Shown: one piece after another, positions 29,065-37,916 of the stretch
Numbering within the stretch: position 1 is the first letter of the stretch
Layout of the letters: every line of letters begins with the position of its first letter
Source of the DNA: Schaalia sp. lx-260
GTDB lineage: Bacteria; Actinomycetota; Actinomycetes; Actinomycetales; Actinomycetaceae
DNA length: 64,000 nucleotides
Direction of reading: 5' to 3'
NCBI RefSeq assembly: GCF_021083645.1
Contig: NZ_JAJNRQ010000004.1
Location: 62,001-126,000 of the forward strand
The notes under the pieces: model-generated
The model's database searches: none
What the model saw: the letters and a program-made list of their open reading frames with translations, nothing else
What the model was told of the DNA's origin: nothing
Program-made: the position numbers and the translations under genes

Positions 29065-29163
29065 TCACTTCTTATTGCGACGCTGATGACGAGTTTTACG
29101 AAGCAGTTTACGGTGCTTCTTCTTTGCCATACGCTTACGGCGCTTCTTAATGACGGAGCCCAT
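29065..29163 (-). CDS. Small ribosomal subunit protein bS22 (AURKAIP1/COX24 domain)
   Basis: A 32-residue, extremely basic protein ([19 protein letters not shown], then [13 protein letters not shown]). It matches the tiny actinobacterial ribosomal protein first seen in mycobacterial 30S structures, where it lies near the decoding centre. The ATG at 29163 has a strong GGGAGGG ribosome-binding site five bases upstream, and an intrinsic terminator follows the gene. It sits downstream of the BldC-like gene on the same strand, the usual actinobacterial arrangement. Confidence 0.93.
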   Translation of the reverse strand: MGSVIKKRRKRMAKKKHRKLLRKTRHQRRNKK

Positions 29164-29248
29164 TGGGTCCCTCCCTCGAATCGTTGGATGTATACGGCAA
29201 GGTTTACCGTAATGAGGTCACGTGCCAATAAGCACATTCCCCAATATC

Positions 29249-29467
29249 TTACCCCTCAGTACCAAAAGCTCGTGTATCAGTTTGTTCAGCCAAACCTGCA
29301 TGAAGTAACTGATTCACAACAACCTCGGGTACACGGAAACTCTTTCCCACCCGAATTGCCGGCATTTCGCCGCTATGAATGAGCCTATACACTGTCATCC
29401 GCGATACGCGCATGACATCCGCCACCTCGGACACCGTCATGAGACGAGGAGCAGACTTGTGTTCCAT
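29249..29467 (-). CDS. BldC-like/excisionase-family helix-turn-helix protein
   Basis: 72 residues with a single MerR-type helix-turn-helix: LMTVSEVADVMRVSRMTVYRLIHSGEMPAIRVGKSFRVPEVVV. This arrangement is shared by BldC, which binds head-to-tail on direct repeats, and by phage excisionases. The location next to bS22 and the absence of integrase or phage genes argue for a chromosomal BldC-like regulator. The ATG at 29467 has GGGAG six bases upstream and is preferred to the GTG at 29488. Confidence 0.85.
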   Translation of the reverse strand: MEHKSAPRLMTVSEVADVMRVSRMTVYRLIHSGEMPAIRVGKSFRVPEVVVNQLLHAGLAEQTDTRAFGTEG

Positions 29468-29685
29468 TGATGACTCCCATTGTGGCACGAGGCGTTCGGC
29501 TCTCCTGCCGTCCTTGTTTCAACCTCAAGGATAATAATAACGGGCACAGGTACCTCAAATGCAACTTTGTTCACACAAATCTCAATAGAATCTTTTATCA
29601 CACTGCTATTCACAATAAAAGACAACGCGACTTAGGATACATGTGAAGCACTCATAATTTTCCAATGCCACGAACTAGGTAAGCT

Positions 29686-31113
29686 ATGGCCGATTCCACG
29701 CACACCTCTCACAGCAGAGCTCACACACGCAAACAACATCCTTTGCCTGTGTCCTATGTGCAGATCCTACGTACCTGGATCGCAAAACGTGCGCGAAATG
29801 CACCAGCCCGCTTAGCTATCGGAGTCTTTGCGCTGATCGTCACTTTCATCACGCTTTTACTCAGTTTGCCTATATCTTCAACAGGTAACCAACCCCTCGC
29901 ATTTGTTGACATCCTCTTTACCGCAGTATCTGCGGTCTGCGTCACCGGTCTGACCACGGTTGACACAGCAACCCAATGGACCACTTTCGGACAAGCAGTT
30001 ATTGCACTTGGTGTCATGGTTGGCGGACTCGGTGTGATGACCCTCGCTTCCATACTCGGCGTTGCTGTTTCACGCCATCTGGGACTCACTCAAAGAATGT
30101 TGGCCGCCGCCGAAACCAAACAAGACAATATGAGCAAATTATCCCGCCTGCTCATCGCCGTCGTTGTCACCTCGTTAACTGCTGAAATCATACTTTTTGC
30201 GGTATTTTTCCCCAGATTCCTCACATTAGGCACACTGACCCCTCTCGAATCCGCATGGCAAGCACTTTTCATGGCAATCTCTGTTTTCAATAACGCAGGA
30301 TTCGTTATCCTCGTCGGCGGTCTTGGCCCCTTCGTCTCAGACTGGTGGATGCTTTTCCCCATCATCCTAGGCACAATGGTTGGGGCTGTTGGCTTTCCCG
30401 TGATTTTGGATCTTTCCTCTCACTGGCGCACACCTCACAAATGGTCGCTCCACACGAAACTCACTCTGTCGGTCTACCTCACCCTAGCCTTCGTGGGAAC
30501 TCTCATGCTGGCCCTCAGCGAATGGACAAATCCTGAAACCCTCGCACAAGCCGACATACCCACCAAAACCCTCAACATCTTGCTTGCAGGTGTCAACAGT
30601 CGTTCTTCTGGACTCTCAGCACTCGATGTGGGAGTCATGCGACCACATACACATTTCGTTCAAGACATACTCATGATGATCGGCGGAGGCTCCGCTTCAA
30701 CTGCCGGCGGAATCAAAGTGACAACTTTTGCGGTTCTGCTCCTCGCAGTTATCGCAGAAGCACGCGGTGATCGTGACATTGAAACTTTCGGGCGCCGCAT
30801 CCCCATTTCAGTTGTACGTTTAGCTGTTGCGGTCACGCTTATGGGTATTGCCCTCGTGTCGATTTCTGTCGTCATTTTGCTGTCCATGACGAACTACACC
30901 CTCGACGTCATCCTCTTTGAATCTGTTTCCGCATTCGCAACCGTCGGCTTATCCACCGGCATCACAGCAACCCTGCCAGCCGGAGCCAAATACGTTCTGG
31001 CCTTACTTATGTTCGCAGGCCGTACAGGAACAGTGACAATGGCCGCGGCCTTTGCTGTACGTGAACGCTCACGCCTCATACGTATGCCAGAAGAACGCCC
31101 TATCATCGGCTAA
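29686..31113 (+). CDS. ktrB: KtrB/TrkH-type potassium channel subunit
   Basis: 475 residues. A basic N-terminal tail (1-40) is followed by the repeated M1-P-M2 units of the Ktr/Trk/HKT superfamily. The first selectivity-filter loop is visible as VSAVCVTGLTTVD (about residue 81-93). The later ones are FNNAGF (about 203-208), NSRSSGLSALD (about 304-314) and FATVGLSTGIT (about 416-426). AGGT lies six bases before the ATG at 29686. The cytoplasmic regulatory subunit KtrA follows after about 60 bases. The pair imports K+ with Na+ or H+, gated by nucleotide and, in many Gram-positives, c-di-AMP. Confidence 0.94.
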   Translation: MADSTHTSHSRAHTRKQHPLPVSYVQILRTWIAKRARNAPARLAIGVFALIVTFITLLLSLPISSTGNQPLAFVDILFTAVSAVCVTGLTTVDTATQWTTFGQAVIALGVMVGGLGVMTLASILGVAVSRHLGLTQRMLAAAETKQDNMSKLSRLLIAVVVTSLTAEIILFAVFFPRFLTLGTLTPLESAWQALFMAISVFNNAGFVILVGGLGPFVSDWWMLFPIILGTMVGAVGFPVILDLSSHWRTPHKWSLHTKLTLSVYLTLAFVGTLMLALSEWTNPETLAQADIPTKTLNILLAGVNSRSSGLSALDVGVMRPHTHFVQDILMMIGGGSASTAGGIKVTTFAVLLLAVIAEARGDRDIETFGRRIPISVVRLAVAVTLMGIALVSISVVILLSMTNYTLDVILFESVSAFATVGLSTGITATLPAGAKYVLALLMFAGRTGTVTMAAAFAVRERSRLIRMPEERPIIG

Positions 31114-31161
31114 AGTAACTCATACGAGCAGCGTACTTATTCACATAAACACAGAAAATGG

Positions 31162-31167
31162 GACAAT
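31162..31167 (+). promoter_or_regulatory. Candidate -10 of ktrA (leaderless)
   Basis: GACAAT sits six bases before the ktrA ATG, with no ribosome-binding site visible. The gene may have its own promoter in addition to read-through from ktrB. Confidence 0.35.
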
Positions 31168-31173
31168 ACACCT

Positions 31174-31842
31174 ATGACAGAAGAAAAAACGCTGGCATCT
31201 GGCACACTCGTCATTGGTCTTGGCCGCTTTGGATCAGCAGTGGCATTGACCCTGGAAAAAATGGGCTACGAAATTCTCGCTGTCGAAAAAGACGCTCGAC
31301 GTGTCCGCCAATTTACCGGGCGTTTCCCACTGGTCGAAGCTGATGCCTCCTCAATGGAAGCACTTGACCAGATCGGAGCAAAAGAATTTCGCAGTGCAGT
31401 TGTCGGCATCGGCACATCACTTGAAGCTTCTGTTTTAATCACCGCGAACCTCGTTGATTTAGGAATACCTAACATATGGGCTAAAGCAATTTCGCGCGAG
31501 CACGGCAGAATTTTGCGACGAATCGGCGCTCATCACGTTGTATATCCCGAATTTGATGCCGGACAACGCACAGCACACCTGGTCGGTGGGCGCATGAAAG
31601 ACTACATCGAAATGGAAAAAAACGGCTTCGCCATTATGAAGCTGCATCCACCAAAAGAAGTTCAAGGTTTTTCTTTGGCAGAACTCGATTTACGTGGACG
31701 ATACGGCGTAAATGTGCTGGGCGTTTTGCGTCCTGGTGAACCTTTTGAATATGCCACATCACGGACACGTATTGAAGCTGAGGACTTAATTATTGTGTCC
31801 GGTGATTCTGATTTACTTGAACACTTTGCGCATCGCCCCTAA
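31174..31842 (+). CDS. ktrA: KtrA/TrkA-type RCK regulatory subunit
   Basis: 222 residues. The RCK_N Rossmann domain at 1-140 shows the nucleotide-binding GLGRFGSAVALTLEKMG and the acidic end of strand 2 (AVEKDARRV). The RCK_C domain follows (about 145-220). It forms the octameric cytoplasmic ring that gates KtrB in response to ATP/ADP. In Firmicutes the RCK_C domain also binds c-di-AMP. The c-di-AMP synthase gene disA lies less than 2 kb downstream, so the same control is an attractive inference here. Confidence 0.93.
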   Translation: MTEEKTLASGTLVIGLGRFGSAVALTLEKMGYEILAVEKDARRVRQFTGRFPLVEADASSMEALDQIGAKEFRSAVVGIGTSLEASVLITANLVDLGIPNIWAKAISREHGRILRRIGAHHVVYPEFDAGQRTAHLVGGRMKDYIEMEKNGFAIMKLHPPKEVQGFSLAELDLRGRYGVNVLGVLRPGEPFEYATSRTRIEAEDLIIVSGDSDLLEHFAHRP

Positions 31843-31935
31843 AGGTAGCTGTTTCCTGCCACGCAACAGCAGCAATCTGCATAAGAAGCGTTCCTTGCTT
31901 TCCTTACCTGTGCTCCAGATGTAGGTGCGAGGTTT

Positions 31936-31941
31936 TAGAGT
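31936..31941 (+). promoter_or_regulatory. Candidate -10 of radA (leaderless)
   Basis: TAGAGT lies six bases before the radA ATG, with no ribosome-binding site between. Confidence 0.5.
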
Positions 31942-31947
31942 GGAATC

Positions 31948-33324
31948 ATGGCCAAAGAAAAAACAAGCTACCGATGTACTGAATGTGGATGGACATCCCC
32001 AAAATGGTGTGGGCAATGCCGTGAATGTCACGCATGGGGCACCGTAGAAGAAGCGCTGCCTGTGGGCAGTGAACCCTCAGTACCAACAGCGCGAACGCCA
32101 CTTCATCCTGCTGTTCCTATTGCACAGGTTGATGCACAGTATGCTGCTTTCCTGCCAACAGGTGAAAGCGAAGTAGATCGCGTTCTTGGTGGCGGTATTG
32201 TCCGCGGCGCTGTCATTTTATTGGCCGGTGAACCAGGGGTCGGTAAATCTACCTTGCTCCTGGAAGTAGCTGCACGATGCGCACGCCACAGTCGCTTACA
32301 TCAAGAAGGACCAGTCTTATACGTCACCGGCGAAGAATCCGCCTCGCAGGTCCGTTTACGCGCTGAACGTATCGGAGCATTCGATGACGCGCTATTACTG
32401 TCAGATGACAATGATCTACCCACACTTTTAGGCCATATTGAACAAGTGAATCCTTCACTTGTGATTATCGATTCCGTTCAAACTATCCACGCCCCTCATA
32501 CAGAAGGCACAACCGGTGGAACCACACAGGTACGTGCTGTAGCTTCCGCTATTATTCGAGTGGCAAAAACACGGAATTTACCTGTGCTCCTCGTTGGTCA
32601 TGTCACAAAAGACGGAGGAATCGCAGGGCCTCGCGTTTTAGAACATTTAGTTGATGTGGTCTGTCAATGCGAAGGTGATCGCCATTCACGTCTGCGCCTA
32701 TTACGCTCCGTTAAAAATCGTTACGGACCTACCGATGAGGTTGGTTGTTTTGAACTCACTGAAACAGGTATGACGGGCCTACCTGACCCGTCTGGATTAT
32801 TTCTTTCGCAAGGAAGCCCCGCCGTAGCTGGTTCATGCGTCACCATTTCTTTGGAAGGACGCCGCCCTATACCCACAGAAATTCAATCACTTGTAGCAGC
32901 AAGCGCAGCTGCTTCACCTAGGCGCGCCACATCAGGGGTCGATCATTCACGTGTCGCTATGATTTTGGCCGTACTTCACGCACGTTTAGGTATTGACACA
33001 TCAACATGCGATGTGTACGTATCAACTGTGGGCGGAGCCCGCCTCAATGAACCTGCCGCAGATTTAGCAACAGCGGTTGCTATCGCTTCGGCTACTCGTA
33101 ATGCCATTCCTCATCACCGGCAAGTCATCATTGGCGAAGTAGGACTCACAGGGGAAGTACGTCCGTGTACAGGAACCAGTCAGCGACTCCAAGAAGCCGC
33201 ACGTCTCGGATTTACTCGCGCCATTATCCCAGCAACTGGTACCGAAGATATTCGACCAATCGAAGGTATGGATCTGTTCACGGTTTCTGACTTGAAAACT
33301 GCTATTAACGTCGCCCTGACGTAA
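31948..33324 (+). CDS. radA: DNA repair protein RadA (Sms)
   Basis: Hexameric helicase promoting branch migration during homologous recombination. 458 residues. The N-terminal zinc finger is CTECGWTSPKWCGQC (about 10-24). The RecA-like ATPase follows with Walker A GEPGVGKST (about 92-100), then the RadA-specific KNRYG motif (about 255) and a C-terminal Lon-protease-like domain. disA follows by 37 bases on the same strand. The radA-disA pair is a long-known arrangement that links the DNA-scanning c-di-AMP synthase to recombination. Confidence 0.96.
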   Translation: MAKEKTSYRCTECGWTSPKWCGQCRECHAWGTVEEALPVGSEPSVPTARTPLHPAVPIAQVDAQYAAFLPTGESEVDRVLGGGIVRGAVILLAGEPGVGKSTLLLEVAARCARHSRLHQEGPVLYVTGEESASQVRLRAERIGAFDDALLLSDDNDLPTLLGHIEQVNPSLVIIDSVQTIHAPHTEGTTGGTTQVRAVASAIIRVAKTRNLPVLLVGHVTKDGGIAGPRVLEHLVDVVCQCEGDRHSRLRLLRSVKNRYGPTDEVGCFELTETGMTGLPDPSGLFLSQGSPAVAGSCVTISLEGRRPIPTEIQSLVAASAAASPRRATSGVDHSRVAMILAVLHARLGIDTSTCDVYVSTVGGARLNEPAADLATAVAIASATRNAIPHHRQVIIGEVGLTGEVRPCTGTSQRLQEAARLGFTRAIIPATGTEDIRPIEGMDLFTVSDLKTAINVALT

Positions 33325-33361
33325 TATCAGGGTAGGAAATTCACACACAGGGAGTAAGCAC

Positions 33362-34432
33362 ATGACCTCTGACACTTCAACGTTAAGAAGCGTGCTTCAA
33401 GCAGTTGCCCCTGGCACTGCATTACGCGAAGGTTTGGAACGTATTAAACGTTCACGTACAGGCGCACTTATCGTCCTTGGTTACTCCCCTGAAGTTGAAG
33501 CAATCTGTACGGGCGGTTTCGACTTGGATATTCCTTTCACCGCTTCACGACTGCGCGAACTAGCAAAAATGGATGGCGCTGTCGTTATCGATAGTGAAAA
33601 TTGGCGTATCCGTAAAGCAAATGTTCAGCTCATGCCAGATTCAAGTATCCCAACAGATGAATCAGGTATGCGACACAGGGCAGCCCAACGCACAGCCCGT
33701 CACCTTGGTTTACCCGTTTTGTCACTTTCTTCCTCAATGAAGATGATTTCCATTTACGTAGGTACACATCATCATCTGGTTGAAGAACCTGAAGCGCTGC
33801 TTGCACGCGCAAACCTCGCTGTCGATACACTCGACCGTTACACTCAGCGTCTCGACGAAGTCCTCCAAACACTCACTGTCCTCGAAATGCGTGATGCAGC
33901 AACTATCCGTGACGTAGCAACCGTCTTGCAACGCATGGAAATGATTCGACGTATCACCACAGAAATTAACGAATACCTTGAAGAACTCGGTTCAAGCGGT
34001 CGTTTACTTGCTCTCCAAGTCGATGATCTTGTGCGCGGCTCTGCCTCTGAACGCGCCCTCGTGCTTCGTGATTATGTACGGGATCCTGAAACTTTACATA
34101 TCACTGAGCAACGCCTATCCGAATTAACCGGAGACAAACTCGTTGATTTATCCGCAATTGCCAATGTGCTTGGGCTGAGTGTTTTTGACGTGTCAGACCT
34201 TGATCGCACGATCTTGCCGCGCGGCATACGTGCTCTTTCCTTAGTGCCTCGTCTGCCCTGGTCTGTCATTAAAGAAGTATCAGCCCACTGGTCTACCCTC
34301 GCGGAATTACGCGACGCAAGTACTGAAGAACTTCAAGCAATCGAAGGTATTGGCCCCTACCGGGCAAAACTCATTCAAGAATCACTTGAAAATCAATACG
34401 CCCTTGCGTCCACCGGCATTGTCGGATGGTAA
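33362..34432 (+). CDS. disA: DNA integrity scanning diadenylate cyclase DisA
   Basis: Makes c-di-AMP from two ATP and slows when it meets branched DNA. 356 residues. The DAC domain (1-145) has the catalytic MDGAVVI (about 70-76) and GMRHRAA (about 102-108) motifs. A helical spine domain follows, then a C-terminal helix-hairpin-helix DNA-binding domain (IEGIGPYRAKLI near 332). The ATG has GGGAG seven bases upstream. Transcribed with radA. The nearest likely effector of its product in this window is the KtrAB potassium importer. Confidence 0.96.
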   Translation: MTSDTSTLRSVLQAVAPGTALREGLERIKRSRTGALIVLGYSPEVEAICTGGFDLDIPFTASRLRELAKMDGAVVIDSENWRIRKANVQLMPDSSIPTDESGMRHRAAQRTARHLGLPVLSLSSSMKMISIYVGTHHHLVEEPEALLARANLAVDTLDRYTQRLDEVLQTLTVLEMRDAATIRDVATVLQRMEMIRRITTEINEYLEELGSSGRLLALQVDDLVRGSASERALVLRDYVRDPETLHITEQRLSELTGDKLVDLSAIANVLGLSVFDVSDLDRTILPRGIRALSLVPRLPWSVIKEVSAHWSTLAELRDASTEELQAIEGIGPYRAKLIQESLENQYALASTGIVGW

Positions 34433-34504
34433 AGTCGCACCCTTCCCTTAAAGAATCGCATGAAGCTGCTTGTGCGTACTTCCCTATGCTTCACCGGATA
34501 GTGC

Positions 34505-35152
34505 TCACTTCACTTCAAAATACACATCAGAACCTACAGGTGCCTGTCCATCATGCACCTGAACATGGTACGCCCCCGCAGGAGCCGTATCAGGTGTCCC
34601 ATCGCTGTCACTGTCATAGGCAGAACACCCTGCGTAACGGCGTCCATCCCACATGAGAGTCCCCTCCCACGTGGTACCCACACTTAATAACAAAGGAGTT
34701 GAATCCGCCTCGTCTTTTTCACAGGTACGACCATCAAAAACGACTTCTGTACCACTGGAAATTACTGCTGAATAACGATTCTTTTGGAGCACACACGCGG
34801 TTTGCCCTTTATTTGTCAAACGGAAAACTACTTTCTCACCAGTGCCAACCGTAGTTTCTTGCGCAACAGTTTCAACTGTCACATCCGCGGCTTGACAGGA
34901 CGGCACAGTAATACGACCATCAGCGCCCACAATCCCATCAGGAGTCCTTTCCTCCATCATCCCCACTGATGATTGAGCAGCCTCTGATTGCACATGTAAA
35001 CGACTAAAATACGCACGCGCCGCAACAACAGTCCACCAAATAGCTGCCCCCACAAGCGCGATAATGACAAGCAGCGCAATGCCCGTAATAATTCGACGAG
35101 GCCACAAATTCGTATGACGGCGTTTTTTTCGTGAAGCACCTGAATGACCCAT
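34505..35152 (-). CDS. Membrane-anchored extracytoplasmic protein, unknown function
   Basis: 215 residues. A basic N-terminus (SRKKRRH) precedes one transmembrane helix (about 20-45), so the rest lies outside the membrane. The exported part has an all-beta look, with three cysteines near 118, 145 and 176 that could form a disulfide. It resembles the small beta-sandwich domains of actinobacterial DUF4232-like proteins, but I cannot assign it firmly. The ATG has GGAGGG eight bases upstream. It sits after the DUF3180 gene at the end of the folate cluster, convergent with disA. Confidence 0.7.
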   Translation of the reverse strand: MGHSGASRKKRRHTNLWPRRIITGIALLVIIALVGAAIWWTVVAARAYFSRLHVQSEAAQSSVGMMEERTPDGIVGADGRITVPSCQAADVTVETVAQETTVGTGEKVVFRLTNKGQTACVLQKNRYSAVISSGTEVVFDGRTCEKDEADSTPLLLSVGTTWEGTLMWDGRRYAGCSAYDSDSDGTPDTAPAGAYHVQVHDGQAPVGSDVYFEVK

Positions 35153-35202
35153 AAAACCAACCCTCCCTCGTTTAACGCGTACATGTGAACAAAATACACG
35201 CC

Positions 35203-35697
35203 TTATGACGGTGTTTTTGGCGGGTAATTCCCCATACGCGAAGCCGAAGCCTCCGAGTCATCATCTGTGTCAACCACACACCAGCGTTCCACTATTCCCG
35301 CACAAACCGCGCAGACAAGAGCTGAGATCCCCACAACCAGAGCAACAATTCCGCAATAACGCATATAGTCAGAATCCATCCGCGCCAGCATTATCGCAGC
35401 CATTCCGAAAAAAACGCCCACCGTTGAACACGAAACATAAGTGGTTGCACGAGCCAATGCTGCTGAGCGAGCCGCAGCAATTGGCCTCATCCACGTTGGC
35501 TTACGCGCGCGTAAACGCCGAATATGGAATCCAAGGTAAAGAAGCAGCCCAGACAATACGGCAAAAAAGATCGCTAAGAAAAAAGTTGGCTGGAAAGGTG
35601 AGCCCCCCAAACGAATAACACCGAGGACAACAACAGCCCCGCACACCGTTGCAACTGCAACAATGAGAGCTAAAAGGCTCACCTTTACAGGTTTCAC
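35203..35697 (-). CDS. DUF3180 family membrane protein
   Basis: 164 residues with four hydrophobic segments (about 5-27, 39-57, 87-106 and 118-140), a basic loop (RRLRARKPTW) after the second, and an acidic C-terminal tail. Actinobacterial genomes regularly carry such a DUF3180 gene right after folK; its function is unknown. The GTG start overlaps the stop of folBK by four bases (GTGA), so translation is coupled to the folate gene. Confidence 0.88.
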   Translation of the reverse strand: MKPVKVSLLALIVAVATVCGAVVVLGVIRLGGSPFQPTFFLAIFFAVLSGLLLYLGFHIRRLRARKPTWMRPIAAARSAALARATTYVSCSTVGVFFGMAAIMLARMDSDYMRYCGIVALVVGISALVCAVCAGIVERWCVVDTDDDSEASASRMGNYPPKTPS

Positions 35698-37916
35698 CGC
35701 GTATTCTCCTCATCACGAATCACGGGGAACTGACCGGTCACAGTGGGACGTACCGTTACTGAACGGCGAAGCAGCGGAGGAACCGTATCCTCATGCTGAC
35801 GTGGGCCACGTGAAATTTCTGCGGGAAGGTCTGGAACAAGGCGCGAGTAACGGGCAGAAGATGCAGCAGATTCCTCTGCCGCATGACTTTCATCATGATG
35901 ATCTGCATGATGTTCTGCAGGGTCCTCATCAATAATGCGAACCTGAGCTGAAGCAAAATCCCAGCGAGGTAACTCTGTTGCTGGTTTTACTGCAGAACGC
36001 CCCTGAGCCGCAGCCCTTTTAGCAGCATTAGACCGTGAAATCCAGCCGGGAAGTTGCATGGTCTTTTCATCAGTGGCCCGCACATTCGCTGTCTCTCGTA
36101 TGCGCGTTGTATCCTCAACGTCGGCTGGTATGCGGGCAAGATTCTCCTCATCGGCAGCATGAATCTCAGTTCCAGCATGAGTGAGCGCCGGTTCATCTGT
36201 ATCAATAGATTCTTGAGGCAAAGCCAGCAGATCCGCTATGCTACGTCGCTGCACCACAGGTTCTGTGTGACGAGTGCTTTGCTCGCTTTTGTTGTCGGAT
36301 ACGCGGGTTTCACTTTTCGCGGGCTCCGCACCACAGGCGTCAAAAGTTTGCTGCTTATACTCGGTTTCACGTGTGGATTCGTGTGCTGCATACTCTTGCG
36401 CAGGAAAAGAGGGGACCTGCTCAGCAGTCCATTTATTCTCTGGAATCACATACTCATCAGCATAAAAATCTGATTCATACGGCTGCGCTGCAGACGTTAG
36501 CGCCTCTGGGCAGTCCTGCTGTACGTGCGAGCGCTCACGGTGATGGCCCGAACCAGGTTGTGACCATTTCTGCCATAAAGCACGCCATACCTGATCGTCA
36601 CGATCATCTGAAGGCGCTAAGCCTACTCTTGACGATTCGGGAAGTAATTCCACGCGGCTTGGCAGTACCGTCGGCGGTAAAATATTCATCTGCGGCACAG
36701 TAAGTGGTGGAACAGCGGCAGATACCGACTCAGGGCCAGCATGAGGTATCCCACCTGTAGGACCGGCAGATCCCACAAGATTTTCAGGTGCTGGATCTTC
36801 AATATGCGCACAAGATTTATCTGTCGTTTCCTTTTGCGCATGAATACCAACAGTAAGCGCACCATCCCCTGTCCCATCGTGAACAGAGTCCAGATAAGCC
36901 TGAGAATCTGCAAGAACCGTTTCTGATTCTTCCAGCCAATCTTCAATGGCATCCACAATTCCAGAACGATCCTGCGTTAAGGGTAATAGGTCAGCCACTC
37001 GACCGTGCCCCACCAGTACAGCGTCCGGATCAGCTAAAAGCCACGGTGCAAGAACGAAAGCGCGGCCAAAAGCACGTGGATGCGGGAGCTGCAGGTCAGC
37101 CTCGTGAATATGTTCCTCACCGTACTGGATCAGATCAATGTCAACTGTGCGTGGGCCCCAACGTTCCTCACGGAGCCGCCCATAGTTTTGCTCGATACGT
37201 AAAGTCGTATCAAGAAGTTCCCGTGCGCTTAGCGTCGTGCGGATCAGGAGGACCGCATTCCAGTGGTCTTCTTGTGCTGCTTGCCCTGCCATTAAAACAG
37301 GATGGGTGCGCAGTAGCGGTGAAATTTCAATAATTTCAATGTGAGGGTGTTCAATCAGATCTTCAATGACGTAACGCAAAGTTAAAGGAACATTCCCGAC
37401 ATTCCCACCTAAAGCAAGAACCGCATCTGTCCACATGAGCGGGGAATGTGTAGGCGCAGATGCCTTCCGTCGAGGCGGTGATAACTCAGCAGGAGCATCT
37501 GAAATTGCGTCTGCGTGTTGAGGTGTGGATTCTCTGTGACCTACAGGGACGTGACCGCGTGTTAATGTCACCGCAATATCAGAAAAACGCGCATTAATTG
37601 GTGCCTCAGGTTTATGTACAGTGACTTGAGCGCCCACTACCCGCGGGTAGGTCATTACGGCCTCAGCAATGCGACCCGCAAGAGTTTCAATCAACCGAAC
37701 TGATGGCCCTTGGATCATCTGAATCACCATATGAGCCACATCCGCGTATGACACCGTATCTGCAAGATCATCACTACCAACGGCGCGCGACACATCAACC
37801 CACATGGAAACATCCACGCGGAAAAGCTGCGGTTGTTTCTGTTCTTGCGGTAAAACACCGTGGATGCCTTCAGCGCTCACACCTGTCAATGTGATGACAT
37901 CAAGCCTGTCCGTCAT
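35694..37916 (-). CDS. folK: FolB-FolK fusion: dihydroneopterin aldolase / HPPK with long disordered tail
   Basis: Two consecutive folate-pathway enzymes in one chain. Residues 1-120 are dihydroneopterin aldolase ([20 protein letters not shown]). Residues 163-330 are 6-hydroxymethyl-7,8-dihydropterin pyrophosphokinase, with ALGGNVGN and the signature GPRTVDIDLI (254-263). The remaining 400 residues (about 340-740) are low-complexity, acidic and Pro/Ala/Thr-rich with no recognisable domain. That doubles the usual 300-450-residue length of such fusions. The ATG at 37916 has GGAGG eight bases before it and overlaps folP by 17 bases. DUF3180 follows with a four-base overlap. Confidence 0.93.
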   Translation of the reverse strand: MTDRLDVITLTGVSAEGIHGVLPQEQKQPQLFRVDVSMWVDVSRAVGSDDLADTVSYADVAHMVIQMIQGPSVRLIETLAGRIAEAVMTYPRVVGAQVTVHKPEAPINARFSDIAVTLTRGHVPVGHRESTPQHADAISDAPAELSPPRRKASAPTHSPLMWTDAVLALGGNVGNVPLTLRYVIEDLIEHPHIEIIEISPLLRTHPVLMAGQAAQEDHWNAVLLIRTTLSARELLDTTLRIEQNYGRLREERWGPRTVDIDLIQYGEEHIHEADLQLPHPRAFGRAFVLAPWLLADPDAVLVGHGRVADLLPLTQDRSGIVDAIEDWLEESETVLADSQAYLDSVHDGTGDGALTVGIHAQKETTDKSCAHIEDPAPENLVGSAGPTGGIPHAGPESVSAAVPPLTVPQMNILPPTVLPSRVELLPESSRVGLAPSDDRDDQVWRALWQKWSQPGSGHHRERSHVQQDCPEALTSAAQPYESDFYADEYVIPENKWTAEQVPSFPAQEYAAHESTRETEYKQQTFDACGAEPAKSETRVSDNKSEQSTRHTEPVVQRRSIADLLALPQESIDTDEPALTHAGTEIHAADEENLARIPADVEDTTRIRETANVRATDEKTMQLPGWISRSNAAKRAAAQGRSAVKPATELPRWDFASAQVRIIDEDPAEHHADHHDESHAAEESAASSARYSRLVPDLPAEISRGPRQHEDTVPPLLRRSVTVRPTVTGQFPVIRDEENTR

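Noticed and set aside
28905-29237. A 110-residue minus-strand frame
   Set aside because: It overlaps the bS22 gene and its terminator in another frame; bS22 has a strong ribosome-binding site and a clear family match.
29249-29467. A phage excisionase as mark of a prophage or integrated element
   Set aside because: No integrase, att-like repeat or phage gene is nearby, and pairing with bS22 fits a chromosomal BldC-like regulator.
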